From: Lepidostoma basale | Lineage: Eukaryota; Arthropoda; Insecta; Trichoptera; Lepidostomatidae | Length of the DNA stretch: 64,000 nucleotides | Reading direction: 5' to 3' | NCBI GenBank assembly: GCA_022606425.2 | Contig: JAHDVF020001222.1 | Location: 868,001 to 932,000, forward strand | In this document: positions 31,991 to 41,420 of the stretch, one piece after another | Layout of the letters: every line of letters begins with the position of its first letter | Numbering within the stretch: the first letter of the stretch is position 1 | Program-made: the position numbers and the translations under genes | Notes under the pieces: model-generated | Told to the model about the DNA's origin: nothing | The model's input: the letters and a program-made list of their open reading frames with translations, nothing else | Databases searched by the model: none

Positions 31991-32295
31991 TGTCATGTTT
32001 TATTCGCGACATCATTGACTTATCCTCTTATAACCACAATCTCCTGGCATGTAAAGCAGATGCAACAAGTTATTGGTTCGGAGGGAAGTTATTCACGTTG
32101 CAGCTCGGGTTTAATCAAATCAGATGTAATCTCTTTAACCATCTCGCCACGTTGTTTGGAGGTTATGTACAATCTCCGGAATTTGCACCTTCATTGAGTT
32201 AACATTTTCCTTTGATCGAAAATGCGAAAATACCTGAATATAAATACGTGCTTTGAACATTTAATAACTTACAAATATCACGCGTAGCTTTTTAC
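31991..32295. other. unassigned stretch
   Basis: Two overlapping plus-strand frames of 70-80 codons (31955-32202) without recognised domains. No repeat identified. Confidence 0.3.
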
Positions 32296-32299
32296 TCTC

Positions 32300-32620
32300 A
32301 AACTTACTAACCATCACGCCGTTTCATTTGTAAGCAGATGTGATGGATTGCCATGCTGCCTTGTCCTGACATACCTCTAAAACATCCTTAATAATAAACA
32401 TCCACGCTCATTAATTTTTCCGACTTGTGAACCTGGCTGTCGTTTAGTATTTGGTAAATTTGGTCATGCCATGCTTTCTTAGGTCTTTCACTGCTTCGTT
32501 TTCTACTCACACTGCTTATATACAACGTTTAACCATTCTTCTCTATTTCAATTATCATTTTTTAATTTTACTTATGATGCAATCATCTGCCTTATATTTA
32601 TTCCTTATTTTGTCGTTCGG
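32300..32620 (-). mobile_element. LINE-A 3' end, diverged
   Basis: Short tail near 32302-32312, then minus-strand C-terminal blocks with deletions, back to the 'NKIKN' region. Same subfamily as 21025-21490. Confidence 0.65.
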
Positions 32621-33180
32621 TATTCTAACTAATCGTTTTTTCCGCACATTATCACATGTTTTCATGCATATGAAATACTTTTCAATGTTTAAAAAAAATA
32701 GTTGTTTTAACAATCACTACTTACTGATAATGGATAACTCGTAGCATTTATAGAATAAAATGAACATTTTCTAGAACAATATTCTGCTAGATTTTTTTTA
32801 CAGTTATTAACCACCCTACCTATTTGAACGTACGTGATACGTTCACTTTGACTCCCATTTAAAAAAAAAATGTACCTAAAATGTACAAAGTTTTAGGGAT
32901 TCACGCGTGTGCCAACAACACTTGAGTACAAGTCTTCATAAATATGATGGTTTTACAAGGGGCAGGCGAAATGTGTTCGTAATTTAAAAAAACAAAATAA
33001 ATGTATAATTAAATTTCATTAATCAAAAACCTGCTTCTTTTTGCACGTTGCTCAGAAAATAATCCGAAGGTAGGGCGGTTAAGGATATTGTGAATTTAAA
33101 AATTATTCCAAATTTACAGACAAGATAAAATGTAACGTATAAAATATAGTAAAATAGAGAACGATTTCGATATAAGGGAT
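32621..33180. other. unassigned AT-rich stretch
   Basis: No frame or repeat recognised. Confidence 0.4.
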
Positions 33181-33184
33181 GATG

Positions 33185-33418
33185 CTGGGAACAACATAAA
33201 AGTCGCTCTCAAAGTTATCACTTCAAATAAAAATACATCCGCTGAAGCAAAGATGGCAGTAAATAGCAGTATATAGGAGTTCTAGTGCCAACCATTATAT
33301 ATGGAATTGAAACTTGGGGCTGGCTATAGAAGGGTGAAAGTAAGGTAAGTGTGGCAGTACATTCTTTCTACCTATCCCTTCGGGGAGACGGCGTGATGAT
33401 TAGTTAGTTAGTGAGTTC
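33185..33418 (+). mobile_element. LINE-A, internally deleted copy
   Basis: Plus strand: 'DDAGNNIKVALKVI', 'AKMAVNSSI', 'VPTIIYGIETW', then a deletion to the last codons (VWQYILSTYPFGETA) and stop plus tail. The junction at about 33352 removes the whole RWFGHMERM to CMNVEEAR region. Confidence 0.75.
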
Positions 33419-33564
33419 ATATAATAATATAAGATGATATAATTAGTCATATACCATTACATGAAAATAATTAAATAGTCCATTGTTTTGGTCGAAACAC
33501 ATTGATACTTTAATATTATTGACTGTTAAAATAGAGACAACAAACTCCTGTTGGGAGATGCCTG

Positions 33565-33722
33565 TTGGTGGCGATGAGGTTCGCAACCCATCACACCGCG
33601 TCTTCCGCGGGGCGAAAAGAGAAGGATGGAGTGCCACATCGGTTAAAATGTGACAGTCCATTCTTTCTGCCTACCCTTTCGGGGAGATGGCGTGATGGTT
33701 AGTTAGTTAGTTAGTTAGTTAA
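33565..33722 (+). mobile_element. P retroposon, 3' half
   Basis: 'gggagatgcctgttggtggc', hairpin head, 'gtcttccgcggggcga', then the LINE-A-like end and four GTTA units. 5' truncated. Starts right after an HHR-A outer-block fragment (33478-33535). Confidence 0.75.
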
Positions 33723-33762
33723 AATATAAAACGTGGTTTATGGTATCACAATTTTAAAATTT

Positions 33763-33812
33763 TCACGACAGCTGTTTCGTCAACCTACAGGTATGTTGAC
33801 ATCATCAGGTGT
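33763..33812 (-). ncRNA. hammerhead-like motif, family A
   Basis: Minus strand: CUGAUGA, U, helix II GUCAAC...GUUGAC with a larger loop (AUACCUGUAG), GAAAC, AGCU, GUC, GUG. Core complete. Confidence 0.65.
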
Positions 33813-33865
33813 TACAATCATTTTTAAAATAAAAAAATTTCAACTATTTTTTGTTAAAAAAAAAA

Positions 33866-33911
33866 ATATTCTGATGATCTCAGCATAAGTTGACGAAACA
33901 GCTGTCGCGAA
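33866..33911 (+). ncRNA. hammerhead-like motif, family A
   Basis: CUGAUGA (33871-33877), U, helix II UCAGC-AUAA-GUUGA with one outer mismatch, GAAAC (33895-33899), AGCU, GUC (33904-33906), GCG. Core complete. Confidence 0.6.
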
Positions 33912-33945
33912 AAAAAAATTGTGATACCGCAAACAGCGTTTTATA

Positions 33946-34305
33946 TTTTGAGTTTTATATACTTTCTTAACCATCCCTTCTATGTGTCCTAATCAAAAAT
34001 GTAGATTATTTAATTTTATATTTATGATGGAATACCTAATGAAGAAGGTAAAATTTTATATTTATGATAGAATACCTAAGGAGGATGAATGAGACCTAAA
34101 TAATATAAAAAAATGGTCATTAGGATGCTTTAATAAAAATAAAAATACGCTAACTTTTAGAGCGCCGTTTTTGTGATGTAATCACGTCAAGGGCGCATTT
34201 AGACATGTTTTAAAAATCTAAATTTGAACGCTGCATCTGATATTTGCAATCGGTTAAAAAGTATATAATAACAAAATATCCAAGTTTTAAATTGGGTATG
34301 AAACA
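33946..34305. other. unassigned AT-rich stretch
   Basis: 33960-34010 looks like a LINE-A fragment (minus: FGHIEG-like); a ~30-bp block 'aaaattttatatttatgat' is repeated at 34015 and 34050. Otherwise nothing. Confidence 0.3.
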
Positions 34306-34309
34306 TGAA

Positions 34310-34590
34310 AATGATGGGTTTTCAGCTCAGATCTGAAATCGGTTTGTACATATGGAACTAATGGATGAGGGTAGAATGGTTAAAAATATATATTAGTATT
34401 GTGAATGTAAAATAGTCGGGGAAGGCCAATAAAGACATGGCATGACAAAATCAATCAATTAAGTTCGAAGTAGGAACAATCGACGAGCGCTCGTGTCCCG
34501 GTCTGTGAATATAGAAGAATCTAGAGTTATGTCAAGAACAATGTGGCGGTTCACCCTCTCTGCCTACCCCTACGGGGAGACTTATTATGT
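34310..34590 (+). mobile_element. LINE-A 3' end, tail lost
   Basis: Plus strand: RFVHMELMDEGRMVKN, 'CKIVGEGQ', 'DKINQLSSK', then 'FTLSAYPYGET'. Truncated at the hairpin; the GTTA tail is absent. Confidence 0.7.
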
Positions 34591-34975
34591 TTGGACTCAT
34601 TTTCGTGATTTCATTTCTATTCACTTTTGATTTTCGAAAATCCAACTAAAGTCGTTGAATATTATATTGCGTAGTAAAAAAATATCGTAATTTATATGTA
34701 ATGTTCGCGTTTTCAAATAGACCCTACATTGGCAGGTAATGGTACCATTTAAGATTGGACTTTGTGAGCTGTAATACTCTAGTAATTACCTGATTTCAGA
34801 TAAGATTTTCCCCTTCTTACTGTTTTAGATGTGTTAAATATATGTTAAGCGGGATTTGAGTACCGCATCACTAAATACCCATAAAACTGTTTTATTTTAT
34901 CACAGATGTTAAACTTAAGAGTTTATATTACAGTTGGCGAGTGTTACAATGTATAAATACTTTTATATTTAATGT
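34591..34975. other. unassigned AT-rich stretch
   Basis: Nothing recognised. Confidence 0.4.
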
Positions 34976-34979
34976 TGAT

Positions 34980-35135
34980 GAAATCGTTCGTTTTATAGAG
35001 AATTTAATATATTTTGAGAGACATTTATTATTAATCTTTATTGTCATATTGACGCGAAACATGTCATTTTCTTAAAATATAATGAAATATTCAGAAAACG
35101 GACGTTATAATTCGTACAAATTATTTAATATCTAG
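34980..35135. repeat. HHR-H palindromic element
   Basis: Inverted arms 'cgttcgttttatagagaatt' and complement around 'gcgaaacatgtcattt' on the plus strand (35050-35066). Only one GAAAC-AU-GUC is left; the helix II strand is lost. Confidence 0.5.
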
Positions 35136-35214
35136 TTTAATATCTGCTACCAAAATTTTTACTGTCTGGTGGACTAAAACTAAATACAAATAAACGAATT
35201 TTTTTTTATGAATT

Positions 35215-35375
35215 AAAAAAACGATTTTTCCATTTTTCACTTTACATTTCTCGATATGTTTCGAAGGCTATACACCTTCATCATCGGGAGAACGATATAA
35301 ACTGATTATGAACGTGTAAAGCCTTTGAAACATATCGAGAATAATAAACTTAAAATGGACAAAACAGTATTTACG
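35215..35375. repeat. HHR-D palindromic element
   Basis: Arms 'ccatttttcactttaca' and complement. Minus-strand core: CCGAUGA, U, GAAGG...CCUUC, GAAAC, AU, AUC. Plus-strand arm: GCCUUUGAAACAUAUC without the first core strand. Position 4 is C and the helix III pair is C-A, so activity is doubtful. Confidence 0.6.
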
Positions 35376-35425
35376 AATGAAAACGTCTGTTTTCTAGAAG
35401 TTTTATTATAATTTATAGGAATAAC
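35370..35425. repeat. HHR-H fragment
   Basis: 'gaatgaaaacgtctgttttc' then 'tagaagttttattataattt' and 'aggaataaca'; core missing. Confidence 0.45.
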
Positions 35426-35507
35426 ATTTGACATTATTATTTGTATATACTCGTGTAATAAAGTATTGTGTTACAAACTTAAGAAAAATATATTTATATT
35501 TTTTATA

Positions 35508-35835
35508 AAACTAACTAACTAACTAACCATCACGCCGTCTCCCCGAAGGGGTATGCAGAAATAATGGACTGCCACACTTTTCATTCCTGATATATTTCTC
35601 TCGCTTACTCAACATTCAAACATCGTGTCATGCGCCCGCGTCGATTTCTTTGACTCCTCACATGGCCGACATTCAATATTTGATTTATTTGATCGAGCCA
35701 CGTTTTCCTCGGTCTTCCTCTATTTCTGGTTCCATTTACATCATTAACATATAATTTTTTTACCATTCTTTCTTCAATCATTCTTTCCATATGTCCAAAC
35801 CATCTTAATGATCCTTTCATTATTATTATTATTTT
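35508..35835 (-). mobile_element. LINE-A 3' end (left piece, split by S1)
   Basis: Tail at 35508-35527. Open minus-strand frame 35605-35820: MKGSLRWFGHMERMIEERMV, KKLYVNDVNGTRNRGRPRKT, WLDQINQILNVGHVRSQRNR, RGRMTRCLNVE; then a frameshift before the last codons. Continues at 36074 after the S1 insertion, which falls between MKG and the upstream NKIM codons. Confidence 0.85.
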
Positions 35836-35837
35836 TT

Positions 35838-36073
35838 CTTGTATACAACAGGTTCCTTGAACCCAATTACTGTATACGCATTATTTTTAGCTATTATATT
35901 GATGATTCACATGACATGTGATAGGTAGCCAATCTATCGCCATTTTATTGTCACGTGAATTCTACACCAGACCAAAGACATTGTGACAATCACACTGCCA
36001 TCGCCGGGAATCGAACCCGGGACCTTCGGCATGGAATTCAGAGGTCTTACCACTCTGCCACGAAGGTCATCGA
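35838..36073 (-). mobile_element. S1 SINE inserted in LINE-A, best tRNA-like head
   Basis: Minus strand: CGTGGCAGAGTGGTAAGACC (box A region) and GGTTCGATTCCCGGCGATGG (box B), with CCCGGG complement forming a T-arm-like pair; body 'gtgtagaattcacgtgacaa', 'ttggctacctatcacatgtc', 3' end 'cagtaattgggttcaaggaa' (minus strand). Interrupts a single LINE-A copy, so it is younger than that insertion. Confidence 0.9.
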
Positions 36074-36260
36074 GTTTTGTTAATAACACCATCATTCGCA
36101 CCGCATTCACTTCTTATATTTTCATTAGACAATCTATCATACACAGAAAATCCACACATTCGTCTAAGTGTCTAAGAGATCTTATTTCTACTGCATTTAT
36201 TCTACTTTCATCCTTCTTTTGCCAGTTCCATGCTTGGCTTCCGATCATTTTTTTTTTTAT
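36074..36260 (-). mobile_element. LINE-A (right piece)
   Basis: Continues the copy at 35508-35835 upstream: 'VNKI', 'SECGAND', 'LRRMCGFSVYDR', 'NAVEM', 'LAKEGWK', 'SQAWNWQK'. Ends where a T-rich run (36248-36258) and TACGAGTA (36260-36267) begin. Confidence 0.8.
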
Positions 36261-36645
36261 ACGAGTACTTGATATAATCATGAAAAGTAGGGTTAAGATC
36301 TTACGAGTATATAATGATAGGCGTTCTCGACTAGTAGCACGCAGCTAGGCAAAGTATTGTATAATGGCGGTAGATTTTGATATGTTTATTTGTGTTGTGT
36401 AATAATTACTATCACGCCCTGTCTCCGGATTGCCTCTGTTCTAAGCGGCACCCTATTGCCGTCCCCGCGGGCCTTCCTACCATATTATTATTCTTAACTT
36501 AAATTGTTTCTACATGACACCTAAATCGTCGAACTTTTTTCTACAAAGCTTTTGACATAGTAAGCTGTAATTTACATTTTAAACGGCCCATTTATTGACA
36601 ATTAAGATATTAAAGGAAAAAAAACGCTTTTTTACATTTTAAATC
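36261..36645. other. unassigned stretch
   Basis: 36410-36480 is GC-rich and resembles a diverged LINE-A tail ('atcacgccctgtctcc'). Two TACGAGTA octamers (36260, 36302). Otherwise nothing. Confidence 0.3.
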
Positions 36646-36649
36646 CTAG

Positions 36650-36772
36650 GTCAGAGAAATCGACGCGCGTGCATGACACGATGTATGAATGTTGAGGAAG
36701 CGAGAAAAATATGTCAGGAAAGAAAAGTGTTGCAGTCCATCCTTTCTGCATTCGGGGAGACGGCGCACACTG
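36650..36772 (+). mobile_element. LINE-A 3' end fragment
   Basis: Plus strand: 'QRNRRACMTRCMNVEEARKI', CQERKVLQSILSAF, then GETA without stop or tail; a 6-bp deletion removes part of the CCCCTTCGGGG hairpin. Confidence 0.75.
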
Positions 36773-36941
36773 GATCCATTTGGCAAAAACAGGGACTTAG
36801 GGGTCGAACTCCGAATTTTGCCATGATTTTTTTAAATTAGGTCCTTTGTGTGATTCCAAACCACTTTTAAATTTGAACTTTTCTTGATATAACTGCTAAT
36901 TTCCAAGAAAAAAAATGTTATTGTTGTTTTTTGTATGAAGC

Positions 36942-37396
36942 AAAACTGAATTTTGCAATTATTTCGGAATCAGGTGGATACGTCAAAACCAAACTTAGTA
37001 GGGATTATAGAGGACATAATCTTCTACATTACTTGTTCCGACATCTACTTCATATCTCTGCCCGTTTAAAAGCAGCAGACATTATATATCTTAATTAATT
37101 ATTATGAGTATAAAGTGGTTTCGGATTTTTTGTTATATGCATAAATGATCATCGCGTTCCTTTACAAAATAATGGAGTGATTTTAGCATATTTATGCATC
37201 TAACAAAAAATCCGAAACCACTTTATACTCGTAACAATTAATTAAAATTTATAATGTCTGCTGCTTTTAAACGGGCAGAGATATGAAGTAGATGTCGAAA
37301 CAAGTAATGTAGAAGATTATGCCCTCTATAATCCTTGCTATGTTTGATTTTGACGTATCCACCTGATTCCGAAATAATTGAAAAAATCAGTTTTAT
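36942..37396. repeat. 455-bp near-perfect palindrome
   Basis: Left arm 36942-37148 and right arm 37190-37396 are inverted copies with only a few mismatches over about 205 bp, around a ~41-bp centre. Not similar to the other families. No reading frame. The outermost ~15 bp (actgaattttgcaatt and complement) are slightly diverged, marking the probable element ends. Confidence 0.9.
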
Positions 37397-37730
37397 CATT
37401 TATTATAAAAAATCAGTCAGTAGAAGACCCAGAAAAAATAAAGAGCGTGGGCAGATTAAAAAATATAGTCTAAAAAACACGCTAATCACGTAGGTACTAA
37501 TAAAGCAAATTAAATTTAAATATTGGTTTATTTTGTAATTGTATGTATTGTAATCATTTTCCCATTTTTGGAATAACTTTTTTGGGAGGGGGGCGTTGAA
37601 CGTTTATTTTTCTTGCAAAGGGGGCGGTGGCCCAGAAAAGATTGGAAACCTATGTTTTATCTAGTTATTAAATTCGTAAATAAATGAATGTAAATAAAAT
37701 AAGTGAAAACAGTGTGAATGAAAGTGTTTT
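37397..37730. other. unassigned AT-rich stretch
   Basis: 37570-37650 has a G-rich run ('gggaggggggcgttg', 'ggggcggtggccc') resembling the 'gaccccttgccc' type ends of hAT MITEs (compare 45615-45988), but a mate end is not visible. Confidence 0.3.
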
Positions 37731-37734
37731 GAAC

Positions 37735-38140
37735 AAAATAACAAATAGACCATTAAGATGGTTCGAATACATGGAAGGAATGAATGAAGAAAGAATGATT
37801 AAAAAAATATGTTAATGATGTAAATTGAACTTGAAATATTAGAAGTGAATGCATTGCAAATGTAAGTGTTATGAACAAAATAATGTAAGGATCATTAAGA
37901 CGGTTTGAACATATGGAAATAATGCATAAAGAAAGAATGGCAAACAAAGTATATGTTAACGATGTAAATAAAATTAGAAATAAAGGAAGACCGAGGAAAA
38001 CGTGGCGTCGGAGAAATCGAAAGACGTGCATGACACGATTTATGAAAGTTAAGTAATCGAGAGAAGTATGTCAGGAAAGAAATGTTTGGTTGTCCATTCT
38101 TTCTGCCCACCCTTCGGCGAGATGGCGTGATTGTTATGTA
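37735..38140 (+). mobile_element. LINE-A, two partial copies in tandem
   Basis: Plus strand: one fragment (37700-37835) from 'VNESVLNKI' to 'VNDVN', immediately followed by a second from 'ISEVNALQM' (ISECGAN) to the last codons (37840-38140). The second has GRPRKTW followed by a deletion to RRNRKTCMTRF, then the hairpin CCCTTCGGCG and stop. Tail nearly lost. Confidence 0.75.
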
Positions 38141-38217
38141 GTTAGTTTTAGTAATAAAATAATAAATATAAAACCACAATTTCCATATTTTAGAGTTCCG
38201 TCACCAAATTTTTTTTA

Positions 38218-38377
38218 GAAACGGTGGTCTAACCTCAAAGTGAGTACATCAAATACAATTTAATATTTTCTTTCAGTTACGGTAGCAAGGGGGTAACTGG
38301 CAAACTATGGAAAGTTGCTTATTTCGTTCTTGCCCTTGTACTTATAACGATTTGGCATATTCAAAAATATAAGTAAC
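38218..38377. other. short unassigned gap
   Basis: No feature seen. Confidence 0.4.
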
Positions 38378-38542
38378 TAATTAACCATCACGCCGTCACT
38401 TCGAAGGGGTAGGCAGAAATAATGGACTGGCACACATTTCTTTCCTGGCAAATTTCTCTCGTTCCTCAACATTCATACATCATGTCATGCACGCGCGTCG
38501 ATTTCTCTGACTCCCCACGTGGTCGACATTCAATATTTGATT
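38378..38542 (-). mobile_element. LINE-A 3' end (left piece, split by HHR-A pair)
   Basis: Short tail at 38378-38386, stop, last ~50 codons on the minus strand. Interrupted after 'aatatttgatt' (38532-38542), which recurs at 38975-38985 on the other side of the HHR-A pair. Confidence 0.8.
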
Positions 38543-38974
38543 TTAAAACTGTTAAATTAAATAACTTTGTTTTTGTATCACAATTATATTTTATTTTACC
38601 CGACTGCTGTTTCATCAACCTATGTTGACATTATCATGTGTTACTATAATATTATACTCGTATATGAAATTATTAATAAATTATTAATAACAATAATATA
38701 TTAAATTATTAATCAATTCTTTATTACAATAATATATTAAATTATTAATAATTTATTCAAATTAACATAGGAACAAATACACATAAAGATTCGAAAAATC
38801 ACAAAAATTTGACATTTGATATATTATTGTAACACCTAATGATGTCAACATAGGTTGATGAAACAGCTGTCGCGTAAAATAAAATAGAATTGTGATACAA
38901 AAACAAAGGTATTTAATTTAACAGTTTAAAATGTCAAGGTATCATAGTGTTTCGGCCAAAACAATGGACTATTA
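38543..38974. mobile_element. HHR-A head-to-head pair, complete insertion
   Basis: 432 bp flanked by an 11-bp target duplication (AATATTTGATT). Order: AACTGTTAAATT block, 'gtatcacaattatattttat', minus-strand ribozyme (AUGAUAA, decayed), AT-rich centre of ~180 bp with local 'aatatattaaattattaat' repeats, plus-strand ribozyme (CUAAUGA, one change), complement arm, outer block ending 'ggccaaaacaatggact'. Because the flanking LINE-A is contiguous across it, this defines the ends of one unit. Both cores carry changes expected to stop cleavage. Confidence 0.85.
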
Positions 38975-39110
38975 AATATTTGATTTATTTGATCATTTCT
39001 ATTTCTAGTTCCATTTACATAGTTAACATATCCTTTTTTTTTAGCTATCTTTCTTCATTCATTCTTTCCATGTGTCCAAAACATCTTAATGATCCTTTCA
39101 GTATTTCAAA
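38975..39110 (-). mobile_element. LINE-A (right piece)
   Basis: Continues 38378-38542 upstream: 'NTRN', 'NVNYVN', 'MERMNEE' and RCFGHM blocks. Ends near a TACTCGTA octamer (39119-39126). Confidence 0.75.
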
Positions 39111-39126
39111 AATCCAAATACTCGTA

Positions 39127-39430
39127 CTATAAATCAATCTTTTGTTTGTGTTTTCCATTTTGTCAGGTGTGGAATGTTGGTGAAGAATTGCTTAATTTGC
39201 TGTTGTGGATCTCAAGAATTCCCTGACTAGTTAGTAACGTCTCCAGCCAGGCCAATAAGAAAACTCGTGTCCTTCCGTGTCGCCTGGCGAAATGCGACAG
39301 AAAATAAAATGCTTTTGCTGTTGGAGCCGCGAAGTCCACAGAGATTCCCATCGCCGGCTGTCCCATTACAAACGTTAAGGGCGCTTTCAGACACGGTGCG
39401 CCTCCGATACGTATCGTATCCGCAAAAAAA
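39127..39430. other. unassigned stretch, GC-richer
   Basis: 39165-39400 is one of the GC-richer blocks; a 67-codon minus-strand frame is open but not recognised. May be host sequence. No further evidence. Confidence 0.3.
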
Positions 39431-39439
39431 TATTACTAA

Positions 39440-39965
39440 CTAACTAACTAACTTACCATCACGCCGTCTCCCCGGAGGGGTAGGCAGAAAGAATGGAACG
39501 CCACACTGTTCTGTCCTGACATACGTCTCTCGCTTCCTCTACATTCATACATCTTGTCATGCACGCACGTCGATTTTTCCGACTCCTCACGTGACCGACA
39601 TTCAATATTTGATTGATTTGATCGTGCCACGTTTTCCTCGGCTTTCCTCTGTTTCTAGCTCCGTTCACGCCGTTTACATATACCTTCTTTACCATTCTGT
39701 CTTCACTCATTCTTTCCATGTGTCCAAACCATCTTAATGACCCTTTTCTTATTTTGTTCATAACACTTTCATTCGCACCACATTCACTTCTTATACTTGC
39801 ATTTGTCACTCAATCATAAACAGATTTGCCACACATTCGTCAGTTCCTTGCTTCACTTCCATACATAAGGGTCGGCACAAGAACACCATTGTGCACTGCC
39901 ATCTTAGCTTTTTTGGATAGGCTTTTGTTTGCGATGACAACTTTAAGTGCACCATTTATTCTGTT
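39440..39965 (-). mobile_element. LINE-A, long and nearly open copy
   Basis: Tail at 39438-39452. Minus-strand frame 39459-39809 is open for 116 codons: MTNASIRSECGANESVMNKI, RKGSLRWFGHMERMSEDRMV, KKVYVNGVNGARNRGKPRKT, WHDQINQILNVGHVRSRKNR, RACMTRCMNVEEARDVCQDR, TVWRSILSAYPSGETA, stop. Upstream pieces reach 'VGAGNRINGALKVVIANKSL' at 39890-39965 after a deletion that removes part of the YGSE-MRSLRR region. Low divergence suggests a young insertion. Confidence 0.9.
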
Positions 39966-40039
39966 GCCTGCCCCAACCCTGATATTGATATATTGATATA
40001 AGGATATTGAAAACAATTATTACGGTGCCCATAATAGTC

Positions 40040-40165
40040 TCCTCTTCTTTTTCTTCTTCTTATTCTTAGTGTAGGCCTAGTGGCCTGTTTCTAAGACGAA
40101 CAACTATCGATCCATCTCTTTGGTGGTCTGCCCGGGGGTCGTCTACCACGGGGCTGGCCGTGCAA
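40040..40165 (-). mobile_element. K-type LINE end
   Basis: Minus strand: PRGRRPPGRPPKRWIDSCSS, stop, GAAGAAGAAG-rich tail at 40042-40062. The K block immediately upstream is found at 40320-40540, on the far side of an HHR-I2 element, so this is one K copy split by it. Confidence 0.65.
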
Positions 40166-40320
40166 CACAAGAAAGAGGATATTGTTGGGATTTTTTATAT
40201 TTAATAAGTCTTTCTTGTTTTAGTTTTAGTCGTATATTTACACCTGAAGATGGAAATAACTCTGAAACATGTTGTGTAGTCTATAAATATAAGTGGAATA
40301 TTAAAAAGTATTTTCTTTTG
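40166..40320 (+). mobile_element. HHR-I2 element inserted in K
   Basis: Carries the best-formed hammerhead-like motif of the window (separate entry), preceded by 'gggattttttatatttaata' and followed by 'tataagtggaatattaaaaa'. It splits a K copy. Confidence 0.55.
40238..40279 (+). ncRNA. hammerhead-like motif, family I2 (best fold)
   Basis: Helix I strand UUACAC (40238-40243), CUGAAGA (40244-40250), extra U, helix II GGA-AAUAAC-UCU, GAAAC (40264-40268), AU, GUU (40271-40273), helix I strand GUGUAG (40274-40279). Helix I forms six consecutive pairs (C-G, A-U, C-G, A-U, U-A, U-G). Every conserved core position agrees with the known consensus. Weak points: helix II is only 3 pairs, and the site is GUU, which cleaves more slowly than GUC in known hammerheads. 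Confidence 0.7.
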
Positions 40321-40545
40321 AAAAAATCCAGTCTAATTACAATGAAGGGCAGTCTGAGAAGATACTGGTGTGCATACCAGTATCTTCTCCTTAGCCTTCC
40401 CCACCTTACGACATCCTCGACCTCGCATATCTCCCTTATACGTGTATTCCTTATCCTCTCTTGCAGTGTCTTGCCAGAAATATTACTGAGCGTCTTCATT
40501 TCTGATACCCTGAGAGCGTTTTTTTTTGTGATTTGTAGTGGATTC
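40320..40545 (-). mobile_element. K LINE (upstream piece)
   Basis: Minus-strand frame 40281-40499: MKTLSNISGKTLQERIRNTR, IREICEVEDVVRWGRLRRRY, WYAHQYLL. Preceded by 'RVSEM'. An inverted 'agatactggt'/'accagtatct' pair at 40358-40388 forms a small hairpin at the broken edge. Confidence 0.75.
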
Positions 40546-40790
40546 TGGTGCCAATAATAGTATTCTCCGAATAAATTATCATAGCATTAAAAATGTATCA
40601 CTAATGTTAATCTTTATCACAATCTTTTACAATTAATACGAATGATTTCTAGCAGCCATTTTCTAAAGGTTTTATTATACATATTATTACGTTTGATAAT
40701 GTCTTTGATATAATATAATCTTATTTGGGTATTGAAAAAAAAACGCTGGAAAAAATATTATTTTTAGACTAAATCTGTACTTCATAGAGT
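40546..40790. other. AT-rich stretch with HHR-H remnant
   Basis: 40640-40715 ('gaatgatttctagcagccat', 'tctaaaggttttattata') is a decayed HHR-H arm. Nothing else recognised. Confidence 0.35.
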
Positions 40791-40794
40791 GTCA

Positions 40795-41100
40795 AATGCA
40801 AAGAGATTAAGTGAATGCGATGCGAATGAAAGTATTACCAACAAAATAAAGGGGTCGTTAAGATGGTTTGGACACACAAAGAATGGTGAAACAACTATAT
40901 GTTAACGACGAAGCTAGAAATAGAGGAAAGTCGACGAAATTGTGGCACGATCAAATCAATCAAATATATTGTCGGTCACGTGAAAAGTCGGAGAAATCGA
41001 CGTGCGTGTATGATACGATGTATGTATTATATATAGATGAAGCGAGATAAGTATTTCAGGACAGAAAAATGTGGCGGTCTATTATTTCTGCCTACTGTTA
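40795..41100 (+). mobile_element. LINE-A 3' end
   Basis: Plus strand: 'RVSNAKRLSECDANESITNK', RGSLRWFGHT, deletion, RMVKQLYVND, EARNRGKSTKLWHDQINQI, 'SREKSEKSTCVYD' in another frame, then the last codons and GTTAG tail at about 41095-41112. Confidence 0.8.
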
Positions 41101-41102
41101 GT

Positions 41103-41420
41103 TAGAGTTAGTTACAGTATCAAATGCCGTTCTCTGGACCATGGCAGTCGAAAAGCCAATTAGAGAACAAGTCGCTAGACGTAAATGGTAGTGCATCGGT
41201 CACATTCTGAGACGGTCCCCAGCCTGAGACGGAATCGCTAAGGGCGCACTAGACTGGTACTCTATGGGGGAAAAAGGAAGCGAGGCAGACGAGTTTAAAG
41301 CAGCAAGCCTCACTTGGGATGATATTAGGCATCAGGCATGCGATGAAGTCGGATTGAGAAGGTTCCTTGAAGCCCTATGTACCACGTATGTTTGACAGGA
41401 CAAAAGGAAGAATAAGAGAT
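41103..41420 (+). mobile_element. M LINE, C-terminal copy
   Basis: Plus strand: NAVLWTMAVEKPIREQVARR, 'W*CIGHILRRSP', 'ESLRAH*TGTLWG', 'KRKRGRRV', then AASLTWDDIRHQACDEVGLR, 'RFLEALCTTYV', stop. Same order as 56800-57110. No deletion except the ATWRRALQDE segment. Confidence 0.75.

Larger units (their letters stand above)
33730..33945. mobile_element. HHR-A head-to-head pair
   Basis: Outer arms 'ggtatcacaatttt' and complement; two complete hammerhead-like cores facing each other with ~60 bp between. The pair with the best-preserved cores on both sides. Confidence 0.75.

Noticed and set aside
35999..36068. Possible functional tRNA gene
   Set aside because: The head has box A/B, but it is followed by the S1 body, lacks a proper acceptor stem and sits inside LINE-A; it is a SINE.
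37140..37280. Hammerhead in the 455-bp palindrome (GAAACAAGUAA)
   Set aside because: GAAAC-AA-GUA is present, but no CUGANGA strand or helix II hairpin lies at the right distance.
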